This document shows positions 35,547 to 46,144 of a DNA stretch of 64,000 bases, one piece after another. The stretch spans positions 4,950,733 to 5,014,732 of the forward strand of contig OW285188.1 in assembly GCA_935421135.1 (NCBI GenBank), written 5' to 3'. This DNA comes from Bugulina stolonifera (lineage: Eukaryota > Bryozoa > Gymnolaemata > Cheilostomatida > Bugulidae). The notes below the pieces were generated by a model that searched no databases, was not told the origin of the DNA, and saw only the letters and a list, made by a program, of their open reading frames with translations. A program made the position numbers and the translations under genes. Every line of letters starts with the position of its first letter. Within the stretch, counting starts at the first letter, position 1.

Positions 35547-38500
35547 TTTGTAAAAATACCAGTAATTCATAAATATGTACACCAATTATTTACTAACCCT
35601 CTTAGTAGCTCTCTAGTGTGCTCTTTTATATCTGCTATAAACTGGTGCCAGAACTGTTAGGAATTGGTGACATACTGTTTTCTTAGCCTGTAGCTCCTGA
35701 CAGTCTTGCTTTATACTAAAGTATAGTAACATCTATGGAAAACGTGGTAGGCCTACAACGGTTAGCCTAGTTTCCAAACAAGCAATACCACTTTGCACCG
35801 CACCACATAAGATGCATGTAAACACAGTTTTGGTGGCGGTTCATTGTGGTCCATTATCACTGGCAGGATCGAAATCTTGAAAGCATAACTCAGGATTAAC
35901 CAGTGAACCAATATGGATTCCATAGGCAACTTGCTAACACTTGCTTACAAAGCTGGGACTACCCAAATATTAAATAAAGACTAAAATGAAACATGAAACT
36001 GATACTTTAGCGATTGGGTTATTACAAAGAGAGGTAGTCAAGACATACTGTCTTGGCAAAGCACTCGACATAGCCAGGGCGCTTTAGTAAAATAGCGGTC
36101 TTCCTATTACAGTGTACATGTATATAATGATGCCACCTTCGTAACCAAAACTATACACACATGGTACATAAAATTATGAAACATTCCACCTAGATGGAGG
36201 AGAATAGCTTACCGAATCCAAGAGTGTAAGTGCAGTAGCGATCACTATAGTCAGGACTGCCGTGCCCTCCTATCTCTTTCCAAACGTACCTCATGTCCTG
36301 TTAGAATATCAGTAACATACTGAGTATTAGGGCAAACAAAATCTTATATAGCCATATAAAGTATGCACCTGTTCTGCAAAGTAGTTGATACATGCTGCCC
36401 TGGTAGTACAGCTTTGGCAAGATGCACTTGACACCGAATTAAAATGTCTCCCTGCTATACTAGGTATGATTGGAGACCTACCTTACTGAATAACAACCTC
36501 CCACGACTTTTCCAGAGTGTTAGCCATGATAACAGGAAGAACATTACTGTACCTATAGCCATAGAACTTTTGTGTCACTAATAAATGTCCCTATAAAACC
36601 AAAATGCAGATTTGGAGAAATATAATATACTCATCAAAAGCTGTTCTGAAATATGTGAGCATAAAGCTTATTTGACACCGACACGGATGCAACAATGGTG
36701 ATGAAATAAAATGGATACAACGAGAATCAGCAAAAATCCTCTAAAAACAGACATAATCCACATGCAATGCAGCAAAGACCAAGTTGGTTTTTAGGACTGC
36801 ACAAAATCTAAAGCAACAGTTCCAACTGTGGCAAAACTGTTATCGCATTAGATACATCATCGGGGTGGGGTTTTCTAAAATGACAAGTCCAAATAAAGCC
36901 TTGATAAAAGACTAATAGATAGGTTGTCAAGCTGTAGATTACCAGATATTCATACACTCACGCGAGGAAAATGACAGCTGCCAATTCCATATTTCCCTTG
37001 GCTTTACGATGGATAGAACTGTGCTAGTTCAGCATGTTATCCGGGTGTTGATGCTCTGAAAATTGGGGTGGTTGTCAAAATGGTAGTCTAAAAAGTAACC
37101 AATAAGAATGCTGAACCATCAAAATAATGAAAATTAATTAACAATTGTAGCCTATCTATTCAAACAGCAGAAAGGACAAAGCTCTATATATAAATTAACT
37201 CAAAAGTTCAATAATCTACAAAATAAAAATATTTATATTAGCAGCACAAGCATACTAAGTAATTGTACAATTAATGTAGAGTGGCTTGAGATGTAAAATC
37301 TTGTCATCAATTGTCTTTTGGTTTAAAAACCAAACGAAATAAAATCTGTTTTTTTACCCAAAAATATCCATACTTGCCTCCATTAGTTGAAGCATATTAG
37401 AGTCACCAACAATAAACGACTCAGTAGCTACGGATGTAGATGCAGCAGCCTATGTTAATCTTGTAGCAGAGAGAGGAAGGGAGAGCTGATACATGAGTCA
37501 TCTTAATCTCTGGAACATGAAATGAAATATTCACATTTACATTCTAGATAATATATTAAAACAGCAACCAAATCAAGAAAATAATAGGCAGCTATTGTCT
37601 AATTTATATGTAGTTCGTAACCACAGATCATCAGTTGAATTATTTAATTAATAAATACGGAGAAGTTTTTCGCAAACGAAATAATACTGTTATTCACACA
37701 TATCCAACAAAAAGGATACTAAAATAAAAAAAAAACAATAAAGAACTGCTTCTGCAATTCAGTCAAACTGATTTCAACGATTTGATTTTCATCACAAAAT
37801 CAAAACAACGTTACAAAAATTTGTGATATTTCGATCTAAAAAGAAGCTATTCCACGCGAAATGTATGAGTTAGTGTAATGTTTCTTCAGAGTTGATTCTC
37901 AAATTGAATTTTATTATACATGAATGTCATCCAAAACAGTTTTGAAATTATTATTATTTATCCAACTACTATCAACTATTACTAATAAAACAAAAGAACA
38001 ACAATGTAATAATCTCATCATGCCCTATATAAATATGAATAAATAGCTGCAATTTAATAGGCCTAACTAATATAAATATGTAGATGATAAATATATTATG
38101 ACAATAATAATTCTGAATTATAATTATTATTATATAAAATATATACATTTATATACAATACTTATATCTCTAACATAATAAAATACAAATATAATTAAAT
38201 AATAACATAAAATAAATAACATTACCTATTATTATATTATCAATGGTAACATTATTCAATCATTCATCATTCAATGCCACAATAACAATGACATTAAAAT
38301 TAATATTATTGCAATTATGGCATTGAATAATAGGCAATGTTTATGTTACTTAATGATAATAATATAACAGTAATATTTAAATTTTTAATATGTTTATTAC
38401 AATAATTGTATAATTATTGATTAGCATAGTCTATTAGTATTTGAATGTGTACATGGGGAGCGAGCGGCGTTAAAAAGTAATCTTGCTTCGTTATGGTCTC

Positions 38501-39352
38501 CAAATCCTGGAGAAGTTGTCCGAGTGGTTCGACCTAAATCTCATCTGTTAACCTTAATCTAATAATAATGAGATAATTATTTGATCATTTTGATTTCAAG
38601 TACTGCAGTCGCTAACTATAAAATTCAATTATTTATATTAATAGAATGGAATAGAAACACTATCTTATAATAAATAATTATCCTCATAATCAACACCATA
38701 ACCATAACATAATATGCTATGATGAAATCAGAAATTAGAAGAAGTTCTACTTCCTACTCTAACTCTACGACTAGCCTACTGCTCTCGCAGTTGAGTTGCT
38801 CTTACTTACTTTAGATCGAATAGATAGATGGTGGGGATTATTTCCATAAGCTGCAGCTTTCGATAGCTGTAAACTGTTACTGTAGCTTAGCTTTATTGTA
38901 CAGATTAGTTATTGACATTCAATACTGTGCTGGGTAATTACAGGATAAAGCAGCACACTAAGAACTTTAAAAAATCACAGAGCGTAATTTAGTTTCCACT
39001 CTTTTCGAAAGCCAAAGTTGAGCTGTGCCAATATTAGCCTTAGTTTAAACAAAGTCACATTTCATTGCGATCAATTGGATACGCCTCGTTACAGCCTAAT
39101 TACTCCTGTTAGTACCGGAACTGAAGTCTACACAGCCCCACAAGTCTGTGTGGCGCCTGCGTAACAATACTTCCGCTCACCAAAATCGGTGAACACATGA
39201 CATGGCGGCCTCCACACTGTCACGTGACCCAATATATTACGCAATTGTTTATTATGTAACACCGCGTAGAATTCATTGTGATATGCATCAATGGTGTCAT
39301 GGGGGCATAACTGTTTATTTTAATTGAAGTCAAAACTAAAGTTACCTTTCAC
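35547..39352. other. AT-rich filler of the transposase intron
   Basis: No recognised gene. Two - strand stretches look exon-like: 36297-36213 (Q/DMRYVWKEIGGHGSPDYSDRY, between TTCTAACAG and GTAAGC) and 37449-37378 (STSVATESFIVGDSNMLQL, between AACATAG and a GC-type donor GCAAGT). From about 37900 to 38420 the sequence is over 80% A+T by eye and partly palindromic (CATTCAATGCCA at 38269 against TGGCATTGAATA near 38319). A tRNA-like fragment, GTTGTCCGAGTGGTTCGA, is at 38514. Confidence 0.35.
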
Positions 39353-41731
39353 TTTAAGGGAAATGCCTCATCCCCGAGAATGACATACGGTAGTTCATCA
39401 GAGGTACCAGTTATACGGCGAGGAGCGGGAACATTGAGGGCATTTCTCTCTATTGCACAGTGAAGAGAACATGCGTTAAAAATGCCTCCATATGCCGCCT
39501 TTCCATTGGCACCAACGTCTATGTATAGAAACCTGGAAATTAAAAAGTGATAGGAATAGGTCGAGTGAACTACATGTTCTTTGCCATTACACAGCATAAC
39601 TATCTATTTAAAATGTGATAAATCCCAAGTGCATGACATTAAATTTGTTGGAAAGTAAAATTTCTTTACATACCTATACGCTCCATCAAACATAGCCATG
39701 AGATTGATGGACTCCGACCCTTTGTAATTGTAATATTCACTTCCAGCATGCCATGGTTTATTCATAACAATATGCTTCCCATCTATGGCACCAATGGCGT
39801 TAGGAAAGTTCCATCGACGTTCTAGCTTTTGGGACACCTCTAGCCATTTCTCTACTGTATTTAGAGTGGCCATATAAACTTGCTCTAGTGCACCATAGAT
39901 GGCTGAGAAACCATCTATTAGTATTGAGCTCAGTGCAGCCGTAGATATCTTCCAGTTGTAGTGCATATCTGCTAGGCTGGCACCAGTTGCTAAATACCTA
40001 AACAAGTATAAATTAAATTTAAGTAACACCCTATGTAACAGCACCAGTATTAACAACAAAGTACAACATCGAAATACAATACAATACATGCAGTTTACCT
40101 GATAGTAACCATTAGCCATTCCTCGGGGGAAATAGCAAGTCTCCAGTGGGTGTCCTGTTTTTGGATTTGAGGTGCAAACAAGTTGAGTAGAGCATCCATA
40201 AAGGCTCGATCCATGCGGAAGTAGTTCCAGAATGTTCCTAATCGATTCCTTGGGAGTCGATTATCTTGTACTGTACAATTGAAAACAAATGTTGATGAAA
40301 GTTATATACAGAGACCAAGTCTAACTTGTTCACTATATCTTCTCGATATTCTCAAATACTAATATTTTATACTACCACTAATACTACTACTACTAGTACT
40401 ACATTGTCGACTTCTAACCCTACTCCAGATAGGCAGCTGCCTGCCAGCTAACAAAGATTGTCAGTTTGTAGACTACCAGCAAAACCCATTACTACTGCTA
40501 CTACCACCACAACTACTAGTGCTGCTACATGTACATGTATGACTACTGATACTACCACTGGTATTATTATATATCTACTATTATGAAATAGTTTATCAAC
40601 CGACTATATTGAGATATTGTCACTAAGCTAAACCATCACAAATGACACGACAATATCCCAACTGACTTAATCATCAACTCAAAAATTTCACCCAAAGTAC
40701 TGACCCGTATCATCATCATTATCTTCTTCGTATTCACCATCAATAAGCAATTGCGGCACGGTAGTTTTGTATGCTCCGTGCTGCTCTCTAGTGCTGGTTT
40801 GGGCACCTAGCCATGGACCCTTTCTTCTTTCTTTACCAAGTGAAGCAGCAGCTGCTGCAGTGAGAATGACCATAGCTGCAGCTGCAGTGATTTGACTGGT
40901 CCACTCTTGTTCATCGTCTATTGTGTTTTGAGAGCTCTATAAAAATAAATCATCAGCCGATTAAGCCTTTCTATCAATTTACACTGAGCAAGCAAACAAA
41001 CAAAATTCTGGAGGCTTGATCTAATCGGCAACTTTGTGTTCAGAATTTCGCAAAATATCAAGCAGAGAATAAGAATATTTTTCTGCACATGATTTGCACT
41101 TTGATTCTACTCCCAATTAGTTAAACCTGGAGGATTATGGTTTGAAATTTTAACAAGACACCATAGATTCTGACGAAATGAATTAGTTTGATGTAGTAGT
41201 TACTTTGAAATGAACTCAGCAGAGAAAACATAATAATTCACTAATTTATTTGGGTAAAAGTTAGTGTTGGTTTAATCTAAATGAGAAAAAGAAATTTGAG
41301 AAAGAATATTATAATATTTAAACTCTGCTTAATATTTAGCAAATTTTCAACCAAATATTAATACATATATATATATATAGCTTCGAAGCTGTATGATGAG
41401 TGGATTGGGGAAAAACAAAAAATCGTAATTCTCACTCAGTTTCTGTTCAAAAAGCATATATTTCTTTTTACTGCTACAAAAGTATGACATAACTTTTTTC
41501 TAAACCTTCGAAATAGCTGGGAGGTGTGTCAACCACTAAAATAATAGGCTTCGCAGGCAAATTTCAACAGAATTATACATTTTTGTCTTAAAGCTCACCA
41601 ATTTCAGAATTTTATCTTCTATCTTTCGCTCGTTGTTATGAAAATGGCCGAAAAACGACATCCGGTTTTTAAGGTGCGATTTCGGACGTATGTAAACGCG
41701 CCATCGGTGCCGCTATATCACTGGCGATTTC

Positions 41732-41749
41732 GGGGGGGGGGGGGGGGGG
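41732..41749 (+). repeat. Run of 18 G
   Basis: Eighteen consecutive G residues lie 49 bases inside the right end of the Harbinger element, flanked by ATTTC on both sides. Such a run can form a G-quadruplex and is prone to length error in assemblies. Confidence 0.9.
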
Positions 41750-41772
41750 ATTTCGTTGTGGCCGACGTTTAC

Positions 41773-41798
41773 AATATCGTACATGTGTAAACGCGCTT
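41773..41798 (-). repeat. Right TIR of the Harbinger element
   Basis: Complement begins AAGCGCGTTTACACATGTAC and matches 23355-23380 apart from two positions. TAA follows at 41799. Confidence 0.85.
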
Positions 41799-41882
41799 TA
41801 AGGCTAATGTAAATATAGCCAACCTGCCAGAATATGCTGGTATTCACATAATAACATGTCGTGCATGATTATAAGCCTTTTT

Positions 41883-42130
41883 TGAAGTAGCCGACCCTTT
41901 TTAGGTCGGCCTCTTGCGGCTGTTTTCTTATGCAATTTCCGGGCCCGATACTATATCGTCCCTTCTGATACTCCATCGAGCATTTAACCGGGACGATTTA
42001 GTATAATGCGAGGTCATTTTGCTATGTGAATCCGTTGTTGATAAGGTTGTAATAAGGTCACATCTATCAACTCAACTCTACAGAGTCTTCTCTCTGCGAG
42101 AGGTAGTTCCAGCCTTGGTCTCTTTGGACC
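41883..42130 (+). mobile_element. Fragment of an LTR related to family 1
   Basis: GTAGCCGACCCTTTTTAGGTCGGCC, then GCAATTTCCGGGCCCGATAC, then ATAAGGTTGT...CACATCTATCAAC follow the order of the middle of the family 1 LTR but are more diverged and lack both ends. Confidence 0.5.
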
Positions 42131-42199
42131 ATTAGACCGAACCCATATTATGCATGAATTAATTCATGAAACTCATAACAACTCATAAATGCATATTAA

Positions 42200-43640
42200 T
42201 TGAATATGGGTTATACAGTACATTACAAAATAACTACCTTAAAGACACATGCTGGCATCTTGCAACCTTGCTCGGTCTGTAGTGCGGTAAGAGTGAGGAA
42301 GTTTGTTCTGATCTGTGTGTCAGTGACAACCAGCATGTGTCTTACCATGTACTGGGCCAAAATTGTTGGTACTTTGTCAAAGTAAGTGTCAACGAAAGCT
42401 GAGTTGAAATGCATGTACATTTACAAGGTGAAAGTTACAATGTATTACTTACCAAGTTCAAGTGTGGGAGATGTATCTGAATTTCCAGTTAAAAAATTTT
42501 TATTTAGCATCTCCATTGTGTACATATATTATTTGAACACATAATCATCAAGTACCTAAAACCTAGCGATTAATATTTTCTATTCGGCATTTATTAAGTC
42601 TTATTACTGATATACTAGAACTACATTGGCCATTGTGGAAATCATGGACAACAAGTCATGTTATAGAATACATAGGAGTAAGCTAAACTGTTGACAAAAC
42701 AAAAGCACAAAGCAACAAAACTATTACATGTCCATATTCTTATTATTAGTGTTTAGTGGATGAATTCATCAGAATATTAGGAGTTATATTGGTAGTAAGC
42801 ATTCAGCCTTTTGTAAAAGTGCTTGGTCTACTATTTTGTATTAAAATACGCCTGACTACCAGTCTATCCAAAAAGCCACTTGTATCAATAACTGCATGGT
42901 CTGCTAACCACATTATAATTTTATGCAGTGCTATTACTAGGGTATTAGCTGGGTAAATATGTTCAGCCAACATCTGTGTAGCTAGGTGGTGACATCGGCT
43001 TATTGGAACATCAGTGTAGCTAGGTGGTGACATCGGCTTATTGGAACATCAGTGTAGCTAGGTGGTGACATCGGCCTATTGGAACATCTGTGTAGAAACG
43101 AATATATACATTTATTTTATTGCAGGTCAAAATGAAAGTGTTCCTCTTGAATTTAAAGTCAAGCTTGCTTAAGAAGGCTAATCATGTGTGTCTTGCAATG
43201 TATGATCTACATTGTAAATATGAGTATAGGGGCTTGTATGTTTAAGCTTTAAGTTTCCAGATTTCGAGGGTGAATTTTAAAGAAACTATGGATAGTAGGT
43301 GTATTCGGAAACTGTACTGGTTCATATACATGTAGGACTGCTTTAAATATCCGAAGACAGCTTGAGCGTTCAGGCTTGACTAATGCTTGCTCTGAAGGAG
43401 AACCCCTTGTTAATAAATATTACTATTACCAGGCATGCCTAACCTTGCGTCATAGCTAGCACTATATTATTGAATAAAATAAATTGTTATTGCCGCAGAT
43501 TACTATTTATGAAGCTTCACGGTGCAATATCCAAATATGCCTATTTGTTTCCCATCATGGCCTGCGAATCAGCTGAACGATAAAGATAAATTGAATATTA
43601 TACATGTACAAATAAATAAAATAACAATGTATTATAAAAT
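42200..43640. other. Start of the right paralogous block, gene-free
   Basis: Matches 835-1015 (at 42240-42370), 2940-3389 and 7540-7560 (at 42540-42995), and 10290-10440 (at 43130-43310). No gene seen. It is a partial copy of the repeated unit. Confidence 0.55.
42971..43094 (+). repeat. Minisatellite, 38-bp period, about 3.2 copies
   Basis: CATCAGTGTAGCTAGGTGGT / GACATCGGCTTATTGGAA is repeated three times almost without change, then breaks off. The first copy is the counterpart of the MULE target site near 3380/7540. Confidence 0.9.
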
Positions 43641-44055
43641 CATGCACACTCATACATGCTGTACAGTAAAATAATGTAACCTCATATGTCTACCAGTATC
43701 AAACTGGCATCCCTGGTAAGTTTATGATACAACCACTGATTAACCAACACTGCACCTAGTTTATCATAATGGTACCTGACAACTTCTGTGTATTTGAAAA
43801 GGGTTGCTAGTTACACTGCATGTATAGATGATACAGCAACGCCTAAAGAAAAGTTAGAAATACGTTAATTTCTGTCTGGGATGGGTGTCTCTATTTTAGG
43901 CCTGCAATTTTATTCTGCCAAACCCGCAGATGCAATATTGTGCTCTATCAAAGGCTTACGGATGTGCATCTCAAAAGAACAGTATTCTAATTCTATAATA
44001 CACCCAGGCCTAGGAACATCAGAACCAACCCACTAAGGCACCAATTCACCCTTGG

Positions 44056-44985
44056 ATGATGCCGGAAAAGCCGTGGAGCAGACTACACATCGACCACACA
44101 ATCAACTTCATGGGGACCAATTGGCTGGTCCTAGTAGATGCTTACACAAAGTATCCTTGTATACATCCAACAAGTTCTACCTCTACCAAAGCAACTACAG
44201 ACCTACTGGAAAAAGATTTTGCTCACTTTGGTTACCCTCATACCATAGTCACAGATAATGGAACAAGCTTCACCTCAGACGAGTTTCAGCAGTGGTGTAA
44301 GGAGAGGGGAATCATCCACCTACGAGCAGCACCTTACCATCCAGCCACTAATGGAGCAGCTGAACGAATGGTGGGATCATTTAAACAGTCTCTAAAGAAG
44401 TCTACTCTTTCCACCAACCAAGCTCTTCAGGAGTTTCTAATGCAATATAGACGAACACCGCTATCCTATGGATTCTCTCCTAGTGAGCTACTGAATGGAC
44501 GACAGATCAGGACAAAGATAGATGTGCTGTTACCTTCTCCGGCTCATTTGGCTCAAGGAAAACAAATGCAAGACGTCCAGAGAACTAAGAAGTTACATTG
44601 CTATAATGTGGGAACCCCCTGCTATGCGCTATACTGTGGACCTAGACGAAACAGGCAACCTAAATGGATAGAGGCGGTGGTCACCAAAGTTCTGGGAAGC
44701 AGATCGGTAATGGTCAAGATTATGCCAAGAGGACCAGTCTGGAAAAGGCATATAGATCAGTTACAGCTTCGACATGTCAGTGCAGAGGATGGTGAACCAC
44801 CAGAAGATATACATATACCTGAATCTCCTACAAGCAACACTAATAAGCAGAGAAGTACAGAACCTGAACACAATACACCACCAACACCACCAAAGATCAA
44901 ATACCGGAATCCCAGGATGCCAGACCCAAATGCATACACACGTTCTAACCCCAGACGATCCACAAGAAACCGGAAGCCCAAATAA
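44056..44985 (+). pseudogene. Integrase (DDE core and C-terminus) of the 44-kb gypsy fragment
   Basis: The frame of 309 residues is open to a natural stop. It has HIDHT (D13), VTDNGTSF (D67) and GAAERMVG (E103), with exactly 35 residues between the last two acids, the DD35E arrangement. A C-terminal domain follows (GPVWKRHIDQLQLRH), then a proline-rich tail ending STRNRKPK, as in K02A2.6-like elements. In-frame codons continue upstream of the ATG to about 44010 (PTKAPIHPW). The zinc finger and everything upstream are missing, so the product is partial. It differs in sequence from the integrase tail at 12535. Confidence 0.85.
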
Positions 44986-45012
44986 AGGAATAATCAAATT
45001 TCAGGAAAGAGG

Positions 45013-45234
45013 TGTTGAGACATTATAATATGACAATAATTACTGTTGTGTTTTGTTGGAGTCATCGCCTCCTGTCATATTATGTGCAAAGCTAGCTTTT
45101 GGCTAGAATAGCTTATAGCTGTAAGATGTTAGATATATTTTTGGGTATATAAACACTTCTGCTATATGGTAAAGTCAGAGTTGAAATTGAGCAGTAACAT
45201 AAGACATTAAATAAACTGTTAGAAGAATACAACA
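45013..45234 (+). repeat. 3' LTR of the 44-kb gypsy fragment
   Basis: 222 bp, starting TGTTG after the purine tract AGGAAAGAGG and ending CAACA. TATATAAA lies near 45149 and AATAAA near 45209. Host sequence homologous to the left block resumes just after it. Confidence 0.75.
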
Positions 45235-45343
45235 CGCTGTTTTCTAAATTTTGCAATAAAAATCAGCAAATGACTTAATGCTACAAGACGTGTACCATGC
45301 AGGTCTATTTTTTTGTAATCGGAGGGAATATGCACATGAATAT

Positions 45344-46144
45344 TGTAGTGGTCAGGACATTTGCCTACATGATCTCAGCTTGCCTGATGGACCATATTAA
45401 CACCCTAAGTGCCAAGTAGTTGACGCAGCTCTGCTTATCAAGTCTTTAGTCCTCAGCACTTAGTTGTCTCATGACTCATACCTACATTGTTATGCATGTT
45501 TTAACCATACACTTATAATTACATATCACTTATATACTTATAATGTGCATTACTGAGCGATTATGTCCTTTTTATATCCATGTAAAGAGGGCCGACCTCT
45601 CAGAATTACTTGATATTGACTTTGTACTTGAACTAGATGATTTTAAGCATCTTTTGTTAAACCTGACCTATTTTGGGTCGGCCATCGGGCTTCCGGCTGC
45701 TATCTTGTTGTGCAATTTTCGGACAACATTACATTGTCGTTTTACGACACTACGTCGGCCATTTCCTTGAACTTCCTCTGAAAATTCTTGTACTTTATAA
45801 AGCACATTGTTTTCATGTTCATTGTCTCAGTTGTTGCTTGGATCTCAATAAAGACACTTCTAATACTACTTATACAGAGTCTTCACTTCCTAGTATTGGT
45901 TGCTCTAGTTTTCAAGGTCTTCGACCTTGCTTCTTGAGCTTCCTGCTAGGTTGGAACATACTCTTTCTCTGCATAGTAAACAGGCATTGACTCGGGACCA
46001 CATGGGTCATCTTGAGTAGTTATTGGGCTACTAGTACCTGTCGATCTTTCATGTAATGAGAAAACCTAGCACCACTCAAAGGTTCTTTGTTTTGGACAAG
46101 GGGTCGTCTTAGAACGACATAACAATCCCCCAAAAACCATTTCA
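45344..46144 (+). mobile_element. Solo LTR, family 1, copy 3 (+ sense)
   Basis: 801 bp from TGTAGTGG to CCATTTCA, flanked by ATAT on both sides (45340-45343 and 46145-46148). It keeps CAATAAAGACACTTC near 45848. The left block near 11010 shows the same host sequence without it. Confidence 0.75.

Larger units (their letters stand above)
30949..41661 (-). pseudogene. HARBI1-like transposase of the Harbinger element, seven exons
   Basis: Read on -: exon 1 41661-41599 (MSFFGHFHNNERK), then 40936-40705, 40270-40099 (FWNYFRMDRAFMDALLN), 39997-39674 (NAIGAIDGKHIVM), 39532-39353 (IDVGANGKAAYGGIF, LPYVILGDEAF), about 31497-31447 (YLMKPHNRRDLNKEKR) and 31164-30949 (NTFGIYASTWRIF, ACAALHNFL). Splice sites are GT-AG and phases mostly join, giving about 410 residues, the family's size. 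The DDE nuclease would cut and paste the element. Damage: in-frame TGA before VRRLIDNTFG where relatives have arginine; the catalytic glutamate of the ENTFG motif is aspartate; the usual SDGG after DVG is AYGG; and the FPL exon runs into TGA unless a GTGAAA donor is used, which breaks phase. The last intron is 7.9 kb because other elements inserted there. Confidence 0.8.
23352..41801. mobile_element. PIF/Harbinger DNA transposon, 18.4 kb, with nested insertions
   Basis: Element 23355-41798 with TAA on each side (23352-23354 and 41799-41801), the TWA duplication typical of PIF/Harbinger. The 26-bp TIRs (23355-23380 and 41773-41798) differ at two positions and share GTTTACACATGTACGATATT. It carries the two genes usual for this superfamily, facing each other: a MADF-BESS DNA-binding gene on + and a HARBI1-like transposase on -. 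Most of its length is later insertion: a Gmr1-like retrotransposon in the MADF gene's first intron, and a 2.5-kb TIR element plus AT-rich DNA in a transposase intron. Both genes are damaged, so this copy is probably inactive on its own. Confidence 0.8.
44008..45234 (+). mobile_element. 5'-truncated Ty3/gypsy retrotransposon fragment
   Basis: Begins within the integrase coding region and runs to the end of a 3' LTR. Left flank ...ATACACCCAGG matches 10886-10909 and right flank GCTGTTTTCTAAATTTTGCAATA matches the sequence near 10921, so the left block shows the empty site. 5' truncation is unusual for an LTR element and implies deletion or a template switch. Confidence 0.75.

Noticed and set aside
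38514..38560. tRNA-like GTTGTCCGAGTGGTTCGA
   Set aside because: No B box or pairing acceptor stem follows at the right distance; a fragment at most.
12535..45234. The gypsy fragments at 12.5 kb and 44 kb as two parts of one element
   Set aside because: Their integrase C-terminal sequences overlap in function but differ clearly, and each has its own LTR-like end.
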